Shown here: piece by piece, positions 51,755 to 60,745 of the stretch | How positions within the stretch are numbered: position 1 is the first letter of the stretch | Layout: every line of letters starts with the position of its first letter | Assembly (NCBI GenBank): GCA_028023455.1 | Contig: JAQFVV010006293.1 | Location: 1,375,844-1,439,843 of the forward strand | DNA length: 64,000 bases | Reading direction: 5' to 3' | Origin: Epiperipatus broadwayi | Lineage: Eukaryota > Onychophora > Udeonychophora > Euonychophora > Peripatidae | Made by a program: the position numbers and the translations under genes | The notes under the pieces: generated by a model | Databases searched by the model: none | Seen by the model: the letters and a program-made list of their open reading frames with translations, nothing else | Told to the model about the DNA's origin: nothing

Positions 51755-52144
51755 TTAAAGACCAGGTATCATGAAAAATGTTATATGGAACAAGTTTTCT
51801 GTTTTTTTTCCTAATAATCTAATCCAAAATGTATTTGAATGCCTTCTAGGATTATTATTATATATAAAAATGCATCTAGTACACCATAATACATTTAAGA
51901 TGAATGTACTAGCTCTAATTCTAGCAAAAATTTCTATTGTGTAGGTTTTAAAAAGATGCAATATTAAATGAAGAATTGTTAAAAAGGTTGAGAAAAGCAA
52001 TGCGTATATTATCGTAACATCTACAATCATAGAATGTATTACTCTTGAATTTTTAAAATCTTTTTGACAGAGGGGGCAAAAGGCATCAATGTTTGTATAA
52101 TTTCTTTTATATTTATAAAAATAAAGTGATGGTAATGATCCCAA
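51755..52144 (-). pseudogene. LINE C-terminal fragment with CPLC knuckle
   Basis: A 129-codon minus-strand frame reads LYFYKYKR, then AFCPLCQKDFKNSRVIHSMI. The residues before and after the Cys pair resemble the zinc-knuckle tail of LINE polyproteins (CPLC...HxxxxC), though the terminal Cys is lost. It is related in position and style to 50400-51240 and probably another piece of a similar LINE. The frame is open but lacks the RT. It could also be chance, as the composition is Ile/Leu/Phe-rich. Confidence 0.35.
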
Positions 52145-52212
52145 GTTAAGCTTTATTAGAAAATCAAAATATTTGGGCTCAAGCCTTCAGAATATAAATC
52201 TGTAAACCACTA

Positions 52213-52498
52213 AACATCACATGATCACTATCTCATACTAGCACATAATTGTTATTAAACAATTCAAAACAAAGCAAAACTCTCCATATAAAAGCTGGAG
52301 GGTTGCATTAGATCCTAAGATCTAGATGCAGTGCTCTCAGATCCAAGGCTCCTCACTGATGAAGGCCACAAGCCAGAAACTAGTCTGGGGATATTGGATG
52401 AGTAGGCACTAGATAGGGATTTTATGCACAAACCTTCTGGCATCCATTGATTGCTCTTGTGCTGGAGAGTTTTGCTTTGTTTTGAATTGTTTAATATA
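52213..52498 (+). repeat. Family B terminal-inverted-repeat element, copy 4
   Basis: Begins 'aacatcacatgatcactat' and carries 'caaaactctccatataaa' near 52278-52295. It skips the first part of the core, continues with 'gctggagggttgcattag', and closes with 'gctggagagttttgctttg'. An internal deletion relative to copy 3 brings the left end next to the core. Confidence 0.65.
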
Positions 52499-52499
52499 A

Positions 52500-53450
52500 A
52501 TCTTCTAACAAGTTGCCAATTGTTTAGTTCCAATATGGGCTTGCTTTGAATACTATTTAGTAATAAATTATTTTTCTCTTCACTAGTAAAATTGTAATTA
52601 TAAATATGCAACTTTTTCTTTCGCATTAAATAGTGAAGCTATAATTTTACTCTAATTTATAATAGGTTTGCTTAGCGCTTTCGAGATTTCATGTTCGAAT
52701 CTCATACTCATAGCTTTGTAAATAAAGATTGTTATGATTTATGCAAATGCGTTTGAATTTTTAATTAGTCCATTGTTTAGAGATAGCAAAACATGCCTCT
52801 CTTCTATTAATGGCATTGATGTCATTTGCTATATATAAAGCTTCCTTAACTTTTCTTTTGGTACCACTTTTTTCTGTACAAATTATTTAGGCAGAACTAT
52901 TTAGTGTTGGTTGGTTTATTAATACATATGTTTGCCAATATTTATACTTATTTGTAGGGGGACAGAAAGTTAGTTTATGTATGCAAAATAGTGATTTTAT
53001 TAGATTAGCCCAATAACCAGTACCAGGGGGAGGTCTATTTGTTGAAGTAATTTTTAATGACATAACAACATGATTAAATAGATTTGAAAGTGAGATATTT
53101 TGAATATAGTCCTAACCCATTATGGATTAATGGATTTTGTAGTTTTTTAATAGAGATGGATGCACTGTGTCTGCCCCACAGAAGTTTTTTGAGCATGGAG
53201 TAAACATGTGAAGTAAAAGGCTTTGGTGTAAATGACTATAGGCGTACAATAAGTAATTCTTGTCATAATGAGCATATTAAACAATGTGAATAAACTGAAA
53301 GGTATGACTTTGAAAGTGATCTAATAATTTTTTATATTTTTTCTTTAAGCGAATTCTGTATTTTTGTTCTCATTCCAGTACTACTAAGATGGAATGGGAA
53401 ACCGAGAAATGAGATAGGGTTTCCTTTAAATTTAGATTGTATATTGTTTT
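52500..53450. other. No recognisable feature
   Basis: AT-rich sequence. A weak tRNA-like phrase ('cgagatttcatgttcgaatc') near 52681-52700 is not accompanied by an A box or a fold. Confidence 0.45.
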
Positions 53451-53489
53451 TCTGAAGGTTTGTGATGATGGTATTCTAGCTGTATTTTT

Positions 53490-53732
53490 ATGTTGGACTA
53501 TTTCCATCATCTAATATGTGTGTTGAATGTCTGTAGAAAAGTTTGGGAAAATACAAAAATATTGGACAAAGAAGAAAAGGTACAAAGAAGAAAATTTAAA
53601 GAAACTGCTCACATGACAATGGCAAAAAATCCCATAAGCCAACCTAGTGTGACTATACATAATGTATGGAAACCACTAATCAACTTTGCTCTGAGGAAAA
53701 AGTGGAGAAATCAGGAGGAACCTCATAGATAA
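53490..53732 (+). pseudogene. C-terminal part of a retroelement ORF
   Basis: An 80-codon frame ends EEKVQRRKFKETAHMTMAKN, ISQPSVTIHNVWKPLI and KKWRNQEEPHR. The pattern K(E/A)-A-x-(H/I)-M...NPISQPS...IW-x-PL-I is reminiscent of C-terminal nuclease tails of retroelement polyproteins. I cannot name the clade. The first ~15 codons lie in the inverted arm shared with 54045-54115. Diverged pieces of the same ORF end occur at 13665-13795 (minus) and 13805-13895 (plus), each abutting the same SINE head. Confidence 0.45.
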
Positions 53733-53757
53733 GTATATGAAATTACTACATACTGTT

Positions 53758-54040
53758 GCCTTTGGCAGGATGGCTCAGTTGGTTAGAGCGTTACCTTAAA
53801 ATTCAATTATCAAGAATCTAAGGACCCAGGTTCGAATTCCATGCTAGTACTATCACTGATCAGGCCAGCAACACCTGAAGAAGAGGGGAGAAAAATACCT
53901 CTCTAAACATTGTGCATATACTAACCTGTTTGCTGTGATATTACTAACATTTGTTTGCTGTGATATTACTAACAGTTAGTGCATATACTAACCTGTTTGC
54001 GGTGATATTACTAACAGTTGAATGCATTTGGAATATTTAA
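53758..54040 (+). repeat. tRNA-derived SINE with repeated tail
   Basis: The A box 'tggctcagttggttagagcg' (53771-53790) and B box 'ggttcgaattcc' (53829-53840) are both close to consensus, so this is the best-preserved copy of the family. After a 'cctgaagaagagggg' segment the tail holds three copies of a ~35 bp unit with 'gtttgctgtgatattactaac'-like sequence (one base varies). The boxes would allow polymerase III transcription. Confidence 0.75.
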
Positions 54041-54044
54041 CTAA

Positions 54045-54371
54045 AATTAACTTCTAAAGACATTCAACACACATATTAGATGATGGAAATAGTCCAATAT
54101 AAAAATACAGTTAGATTGTATATGTTTGCTTGTATATATCTGCCAACTAAATGTTTTGTCTAAATTGAATCTACTGTATTCCTGTGAATAATGGTCCAAA
54201 ATTTGTAATAATTTGGGGAAAGTGTTTTTGGGATAATAAAAAAAAAATGATATCATCCATATAAGCAATATATGAAATGTTACTTATCCATTCTTCATTC
54301 ATTTTAAGGAGGGGATTTATATACACTATAAACAATAAGGCACCAAGAGGGGAACCTAAGGGATAGAGCAA
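54045..54371 (-). pseudogene. LINE-type reverse transcriptase fragment
   Basis: On the minus strand (54371-54171) the frame reads GSPLGALLFIVYINPL and then YIAYMDDIIF. These are RT motifs B/4 (QGSPLG, with Q changed to L) and C/5 (here YMDD where LINEs usually have ADD). A one-base frame change leads into a second frame (54268-54047) continuing through RFNLDKT and a KT-type motif to LDYFHHLICVLNVF. The fragment covers only the palm core and is frame-shifted, so it is inactive. The nearest group is LINE-type rather than Penelope or LTR RT, based on the GSPLGxLLF spacing. Confidence 0.7.
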
Positions 54372-56165
54372 TGAGATTTAAAACATGGTATTTATTTATT
54401 TATATCCATACAGCAGATTAGGGTGCCATTTTTACGATGATAAACATCCATAAATCAGGTTCAAATTTCTCCCTAGCTTTTTAGATGTTAGCCTTTTCTT
54501 TCATTCACTATTACTCAGAAAAATGTGGCAATGCATCACAGACATGTGTGTGTAAGAAACTATACTTACCTAGGTTTGGAATGAGAGAGAGAAAATGAAT
54601 AATTAGATTTATAAATAATATGAATAAAATAAAAAATATTTATATATCTAAATTTATAATTATGATAGTATTATGTATGAATCAAACAATATATATTTTA
54701 ATAATTTTTAACAGATCTTATTATTGAAATATTTTTATTTAAGAAAAACCACAATCAGATGATATAGACAGTGACCAATGAAAATTGTAAACATTTTGCA
54801 TTTAAAAGGGGAACCTCTTTTAAGTGCAATCTGTTGTATTTTATATAGATAAAGCACTACAATAAACATAAACATATATGTGTTTAAGGAAACAAAGTCT
54901 CACAACTTTTCCCAACTTGCCTTATTATTATTCTTAAATAGAAATAGAACTGATATTTCCATATTCTTAAATATATATATATGTAAATTAGAATGTATTT
55001 ATATCAGAGAAATCTTTTAGCTGGATTGAATTTGTCTTATGAGCTCCAATATGCTTGCATAAAACTTAGAACAATCACAACATTGTTATTTTTAATATTA
55101 AAATAAAAATAAATCAATAAATAAATATAAATATTCAAGTTTTAATCACTTATTTAGATCAGGAGATAAATTATAAATTCTGTTTGATATAATTTTCTAC
55201 TATTAAGAAAAAATTAAATATGTCTGAGAAATGTTAAATATTAATCGAAGAAAATTACAATGAATTTTATAATTTTGTCATATTTGATTTTGAAGACCCT
55301 TTATGCTAAATCTAATAGTTCTTACCATATTGTGAGAATTCTGATGTTATCACTACTATTAATAAACTAAAAAAATAAGTTCAAAGTTTTTTTGAAAAAT
55401 TATCTATAGGACAGTTATTATCAATAAAGTTCAAAGTCTCCTTTGGTATACTTTCTCGGCTTCCCTTCCAGATAGAATAATGTTATGGGTAGATTCATCA
55501 TGGATAGATTAGCAAAAAACAAACATTTGGTGAAAAAATGATAGGTACTGCTTGTTCTAATTCATCACTGGTTGGTACAGGCAGGAACAACACATTTTTA
55601 AAAATTGCATCAATGGGAGGCTACATAGTTCCAGATTTAATTGACCAGGGTAATAATAAAAGTGTTCACCCCAGCATAGTAAAACTTTCAACCCTTACAC
55701 AGTTTTTTAGGTTAGCTGGGCTAATAGATTGCAAGTTAGTTGCTTTTGAAATAATTGGAAATGCCATTCTAACTATCTTAACTTTCTGGAATGCTGTTAA
55801 AAAACAATTTTTTTAGCTCATTGAGATGAGCCATACATACTTGACTGAGTGGATATTATAGTTCTCTTAAAACCAGAAAAACTCCAACTCATCTACTGGT
55901 ATCTCTCACCATTTTATATACCGATGCTAACCAAAATCAAATGCAACAAATCTGGTTATCTATATTCATTCTCACAAATTAATCAGTTTTTAAATTACAT
56001 TTCCCCTCTTTTTTTTCATACTAAAAAGAACATTTCTTTGCCTTTACAAAAAAATAAAAAAAATATTTCTTTTATCTCTAATTTCATTGATTGACAATTT
56101 TTGCCAAATGTAATTGTGATTTCTTTATAAACATGTAGAATTACTAGATAAATTTATTGTCAAAA
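54372..56165. other. No recognised gene; one unmatched ORF
   Basis: A 92-codon frame at 55538-55816 has more balanced composition than most chance frames (SLVGTGRNNT, GGYIVPDLID) but no domain I can identify. The frame at 55849-56094, upstream of the GIY-YIG fragment, might be decayed Penelope sequence. Both are uncertain. Confidence 0.3.
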
Positions 56166-56169
56166 AATT

Positions 56170-56532
56170 AGTAACATTCTAACCAAGCCTATAGATACAA
56201 TCTTTCTCGAGGATCATGGAGTTTGTGAAATTTCATGTGGCATTTGTAAAGTTTTTTATGTAGACATGAACATGCTAATGCAATTAAACACTCGTATGGA
56301 TTCAGCTCACAATATTGATTTCTACAATACCAAGGTCCTATCCAAATGTGACATTATACATCAATTTAAGATCAGAGAAACTATTGAGATACTCAAAAGA
56401 CCAAATTGTATCAATAAATGTTATGATACATGCAAATTTCTTCCTATTTGGAAGAATTTTTTAAAAAACACATTACTTGAAGATTTTCTGACTTTTATTT
56501 TTTCTATTGATAGAACTTTGATACTGTTATAA
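56170..56532 (+). pseudogene. Penelope-like GIY-YIG endonuclease fragment
   Basis: The frame starts before the first Met. From 56170 it reads NILTKPIDTI, EDHGVCEISCGICKVFYVDM, then AHNIDFYNTKVLSKCDIIHQ, FKIRETIEILKRPNCINK and FLPIWKNFL. This is the Penelope endonuclease layout: a GVYxIxC-xxC-xxxYIG-like start, an H-N-I-D-F/W segment, an Arg-rich xxxRExxEI helix with the catalytic Glu, and a terminal W-x-x-x-L. YIG is changed to YVD and the central Arg region is shortened, so activity is unlikely. No RT is seen upstream. It belongs to a subfamily different from the 34 kb pair. Confidence 0.7.
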
Positions 56533-56698
56533 ATCATTGTTTCTGGTGACCTTTACAACATCTCTATAGTAGTCTATTCATCATTCAATTGATGGCTTGT
56601 GTGTTCAAGCAAAAAATGTTGGTGTATTTGTAATAAAAATTGTACACAGAAGAATTGCAAAATACATTATTTATATATTAAATATATATATATACACT

Positions 56699-56848
56699 TT
56701 ATTTATTTATCTCTTGCTCACAGTAATAGTTTATAGAGTTCTTGCTTCCTGATCTAGATTTGTGCATAAGTTTTATGGAGTATGGGTTGATGTCAGTGTT
56801 ATGGTCATCCATATGATGGTGATTCTGGTTGGTGCAAAAGGGATATCC
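56699..56848 (-). pseudogene. Possible GIY-YIG C-terminal fragment
   Basis: On the minus strand about 50 open codons read GYPFCTNQNHHHMDDHNTD, INPYSIKLMHKSRSGS and YCEQEINK before a stop. The sequence H-N-T-D-I-N, a hydrophobic strand, KSRxGxK and a terminal E-I-x-K recalls the end of Penelope-type GIY-YIG domains. It lies tail-to-tail with 56170-56532. It is short and speculative. Confidence 0.3.
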
Positions 56849-56859
56849 TTTAAACTACA

Positions 56860-57478
56860 TGCACTAACATTTTATTTACTATTTCTTTAGAAATTTAGTT
56901 TATAGTTGGCATGTACATTGTTGATGGTCAGGATGTTTTAGTATCTCAGCATTTTTTGTTGTATTTTTGTATTTTGATGGAGTAGCACCTAAATATGTGC
57001 AGCCAGATAATTATTTGTATTCTTGCTCTAGGTTTGGCAGTGTCTAAATAATTAGCCTGGTCTATAGTGGACCATATCAAATACAGTCATAAGAATGATT
57101 GTTGATTTATTTTATTGTTGATCATTCATAATGGTGAATGATTGTTACATTTGTGTAATTTTGGGTAATTTATAATTAGTTCTGTGCTGATCTCTCATTC
57201 CTTTTATATTTAATTTTATATTTTGTTTATTTGTGGATGATGATAGTTTTCCATAACCTCATAATTCAGCCCTAATGTGGTATACTGTTACAAATGGCTG
57301 CCCAATTGTGGGACATTGTAACCTCAGATTCTCTCTTATTGACTATTTTCTGTACTGTTACAATTGGTGCCTAACTTTATTAACCCCTATTTTCCAAACT
57401 ATTACAATATAAATGTCTCATCTATATTTAGTGTATAATATATTCAATTAAAACAATGCTTGTGCAAATCTTTTCAAA
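56860..57478. other. No recognisable gene
   Basis: AT-rich sequence. Near 57285-57415 there are two loosely repeated phrases ('tactgttacaa(a/t)tg') without further structure. Confidence 0.4.
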
Positions 57479-57490
57479 TATGGATTCACA

Positions 57491-57596
57491 GTCTTGCATT
57501 GGTGGTCGAGAGGTCAGTGCGACTGCCTTGCACTTGCAGGCAGTTGCCTGGGTTGCGGGTTTGCATCCTGGCCGATGCTATGACACTTTAAAAAAA
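57491..57596 (+). repeat. tRNA-derived SINE with 11-bp target duplication
   Basis: A tRNA-like head (A-box region 'ggtggtcgagaggtcagtg', B-box region 'ggttgcgggtttgcatcc') ends in 'ctggccgatgctatgacac' plus a T/A tail. It is flanked by atggattcaca at 57480-57490 and 57597-57607, a perfect target-site duplication. Same family as 36045-36154. It probably depends on a LINE for mobility. Confidence 0.8.
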
Positions 57597-57826
57597 ATGG
57601 ATTCACATGCAAATATTTGGTAATTCTTTGATTTTTGCAGTTAGCTATTCTTTTAATAAGAATATTATAATTATTCCTAGTGTCAGGTTTCTACTGATTT
57701 AGGAAGATGCATTTGTTATAGTGTTCAACTCTTTTAAAGAATAATTATTGTTTGCACTTAATTATATTGCTCAATTTTTGATATTATAAGTAATATGGAT
57801 GTATATGCCTGTAAGTATATATATAT

Positions 57827-59300
57827 TGTAACGAACGGGTTCGAATACACGCATATGTAAAATATGACATGATTGATAGTGTTAATGTAGGGACCATGTA
57901 TAAACAAATAAATAAAAGAATATATGTAAACGGTCATTCGAACCCAGTTACAAGTAATGTAGATATAGCGTATGTGTGAGTATAAAAATACGTAATTAGT
58001 ATCGGAGGGGTTGCAATCACTTATATATGTAGAGCTGTATAAAGCGCAATTAATTATTCTTAGATAGATTTTATTCACATAGTTTTTTTTTGAGTTTATT
58101 AATAATTTTGGTAACACGTGTTTTCTTTTGTTGAGTCACCTTGTGAACATGTGAGGACTGAAATAGGATGAGTGAATTGCTGTAGGCAGTTTGGTAATAA
58201 CTGGCGCCGAAGGCGAAAACTGGTCTGTGGATATATTTTTTTTTTTGTGTTGAAGAACAATGGAAGGACTGGTCAGCTAGAATATGCAGAAAGATTTTGA
58301 AGAGTTAAAGGTGAATACAAGGAACTTTTTATTTTGTCTTGGTCAGTGGAGAATGGAGAAGAAAAAAAGGAGAGTTGAATCTAGCAAGGAGACAAAAATC
58401 TATTTCTTAAGAAGTTTAATATTTTTTCTTCCAAAAAAATGTCGGGGTATGGTTTGTAGTCGTTACTGACTCGTGGACTCGTCATGAATACTGACCGGCT
58501 TGCTGATAATAAATCAAGAGTTTTTTATAAAAATTTGATTCAAAATCGTTCGAATTTAGACCTTTGCGAAAGAGTACGCCAACTGCTCCACCTCTGAAAC
58601 CTATCGCCGGACCTAACGACCATTGGAACTGTTTGCCATCCGTGAGATCCACCAGATTAAGTTCGTGGCAAGACGTCAATACGGACTTGTTTAATTGCGC
58701 AATACAGGTAAAGTGACATGTCACCAACTATTTTCAATATATGTATCTCAATAAAGAACTCTGTTACCTCAGTTAATTGCTATATTAAAATTTTATATTT
58801 AAAGTTAGATATATGACTATATTAATCATACAGCTCACATATATATATGTATTTGCATTATTTGGTGTGTGGATGAATGGCTGATATATGTTGGGTATGA
58901 TAATGAATGGCCCAGTGTTTCATAGCAATCTTATATGTAGGTACGAATGAGATTTATTGGGAAGGGATATGATCGAGTAGAATAAATCCCATCAGCCCGG
59001 GTTAGAGTAAGGATTTCGAGCTTTAGGCTATCGCAAAATAAATATACGCGTGAGATAGTGTTGGTTAGTTTATAGCTTTGTTCTCTAGATAGACAGATGT
59101 CCCCAACCTTGAGATTGAGCTAGTTCGGTGCATCACCATATCAGATATATATCAGAACCTGTATATATTTTTAGGTAATTCCTACTTACTGGTAAGATTG
59201 GCGCGTGAGATGGGTTCAAACCATGCTCATAAATACCTCTCGTCGAAGCTTCGTGAAAGTCCACAATGGAGGATTATAGATATGTCGGTGGGTGTTATAA
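57827..59300 (+). repeat. 5' LTR
   Basis: 1474 bp, with a possible polyadenylation signal AATAAA at 58750-58755. It aligns end to end with the 3' LTR with few base substitutions, but is ~70 bp shorter because of many 1-6 bp gaps, concentrated at 58200-58520. The open frames within (for example 58482-58727 and 57758-58117, both minus) are by-products. Confidence 0.9.
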
Positions 59301-59321
59301 TGCCCAACTGGGGCACGAATG
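59301..59321 (+). other. Primer binding site, tRNA-Lys type
   Basis: Immediately after the LTR lies TGCCCAACTGGGGCACGAA. The complement of the tRNA-Lys(CUU) 3' end is expected to read TGGCGCCCAACGTGGGGCTC. The observed site matches after loss of GGC and one G, so priming by tRNA-Lys is likely for the family, though this copy is damaged. Confidence 0.6.
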
Positions 59322-59496
59322 TTAGACAACGGGCAATAGCAGATTTTTTTTAAATAAAAGAAAGGAAGGGAAAATAAAAGCGATAGTGGTGATAAAGCGG
59401 AAAGAGCGTGAAAACATATGGGAAAGATGGTAAATGGGCATGTTCTGCGGGCAATGTGTGATGAAAAGGTTCTCATAGGGTCGTGGGGAAATAGCG

Positions 59497-60435
59497 TTGA
59501 TGTATGTTGAACATATATGTAAGTCAGGGTTTAGAAAGCAGAGGTTAAGAATTTATCCAATAGTGAGATATCATAAACGATATCTTCAAGAGGATAAGAA
59601 GGGCAAAGGTATCAGGTGGGTCATGACAGGACCACTGGAAGCCGTGACGAACCTGGCACATAACCTTAATAATAAGATAGATAAAGAAATGAAGCCAAAA
59701 ATAAACAAAATGGAGAAAACAGAAGGCACGGAAGAAGAAATAAATATATCCGAGAAGATTTTAGAAAAATTGGAAAGTCTGAACTCCATTTCAGGAGATA
59801 GAACGGAACTAGGGATAAAAGGTGAGGGAAGGGCGGAGAAACCTAACGAGAATGAAGTAGAAGGAAGTTTAGATGAAGGGAAGAGGGATGTAAATCAAAG
59901 ACCGAGGCCTAGCGAGACGGAAAGGCACTATGGGAAAATGCAAGGAGGTGGGGTACATAACCAAGTGAACCACTTTCTAAAGGTACGACCGTTTGCAGGT
60001 CAATGGGGAACCGTAGAACATTTACGGACTTAGAAATACTTACATGAATCCATGCCAGAGGAGGGAATTGGTGGTAGCTGCAGTCATTTAAGTGGGAATG
60101 CCCAAGAGTGGTGGGACTCATTGTCCCAACAGCCCACAACCCTCGAGGAGTATCAGAGGATGATACGAGAGACTTTCTGGTCGGAAGACAGCCAAGAACT
60201 CGTGCAGTACCAAATCATGCGAGAAAAATACGGGGAGGAAAAGGAAGAAAATTTTTCTCAATTTTTTCACCGTCAAGTGGCGAGACTAAGGACGCTGGAC
60301 GCGTGTCACATGTCTGAAAGTCACATCATTCGAATTGTAAGGCACAATATGCCTATGAACGTGGAAAGGATGATGTTGGGAATGAGGAAGGCATCCATTG
60401 GAGAAATGGCGGAGCTGCTAACGCTCTGGACATGA
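59497..60435 (+). pseudogene. Gypsy-type Gag with one in-frame stop
   Basis: Gag forms the retrotransposon's cytoplasmic RNA-packaging particle. The frame opens at 59497 and continues to 60433-60435, broken once by TAG at 60031-60033 (codon 179). The N-terminal half (to about residue 140) is charged, Glu/Lys-rich, with KMEKTEGTEEE. Residues around 160-180 (KVRPFAGQWGTVEHLRT) lead across the stop into LHESMPEE, LSGNAQEWWDSLSQQPTT, TFWSEDSQ and FFHRQVARLRTLDAC. This is the capsid-like Retrotrans_gag pattern (LxGxAxxWWxxL, then a KxxxLxQxxxExVxxFxxR-like stretch). Both sides of the stop read smoothly, so it is a single point change. No CCHC knuckle is seen in frame. An alternative start at 60052 would give only the second half. 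Confidence 0.8.
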
Positions 60436-60662
60436 GTATATACGATCATAATGCACCGTTAGAGCGATGGAAGCAAGGTAGAGATAGGACAAATATCCAA
60501 TGTGGGGCAGAAGAAGGACACACCAGCGGGAATGTCACACCTAGGAAGAGTGGTGAGGATGGTCATAGACCGAGATGGCCATGCGAACCGGAAGCCCAAC
60601 GTCCGCCGGAGAAGCCAAAGCTCACACAAGAAAAGGGATCTGGACACCAAACAGAAAGGTGA
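60432..60662 (+). CDS. Small downstream ORF of the LTR element, unknown
   Basis: Starts with an ATG overlapping the gag stop codon (ATGA) in the -1 frame relative to gag. The 76 residues are rich in Arg, Lys, Pro and Glu (WKQGRDRTN, RKSGEDGHRPRW, RPPEKPKLTQEK), as in a nucleocapsid tail, but lack a Cys-His zinc knuckle. It may be the C-terminal, RNA-binding part of Gag reached by -1 frameshifting or displaced by an indel. It may also be non-functional. Confidence 0.4.
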   Translation: MSIYDHNAPLERWKQGRDRTNIQCGAEEGHTSGNVTPRKSGEDGHRPRWPCEPEAQRPPEKPKLTQEKGSGHQTER

Positions 60663-60737
60663 TCCGGGAAAGTAAAGGAGAAGAGTCGTTTAAGAAGCCA
60701 TTCAAATACAAAGAAGGTATTTGAAGGCTATCGTACC

Positions 60738-60745
60738 AGGGGGTA
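60738..60745 (+). other. Candidate polypurine tract
   Basis: AGGGGG followed by TA directly precedes the 3' LTR, the place where plus-strand priming is expected. It is short for a polypurine tract. Confidence 0.4.

Larger units (their letters stand above)
53455..54120. repeat. Palindromic LINE-tail/SINE composite, locus 2
   Basis: The left arm (53470-53545) and right arm (54045-54115) are inverted copies of 'ggactatttccatcatctaa' and its surroundings. Between them lie an ORF tail (to 53732) and a tRNA-like SINE with a repeated tail. Beyond the right arm, RT coding sequence runs on the minus strand. Compare locus 1 at 13368-14095. Confidence 0.6.

Noticed and set aside
53758-53850. A functional tRNA gene
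   Set aside because: A and B boxes are present but too far apart, no acceptor stem closes, and the sequence continues into a repeated SINE tail.
55538-55816. Conserved host exon
   Set aside because: The composition is balanced, but no splice context or recognisable domain was found on either strand.
57758-58117. Minus-strand protein gene repeated at 60728-60997
   Set aside because: The same peptide appears twice only because both LTRs contain the sequence. It has no domain and reads antisense to the element.
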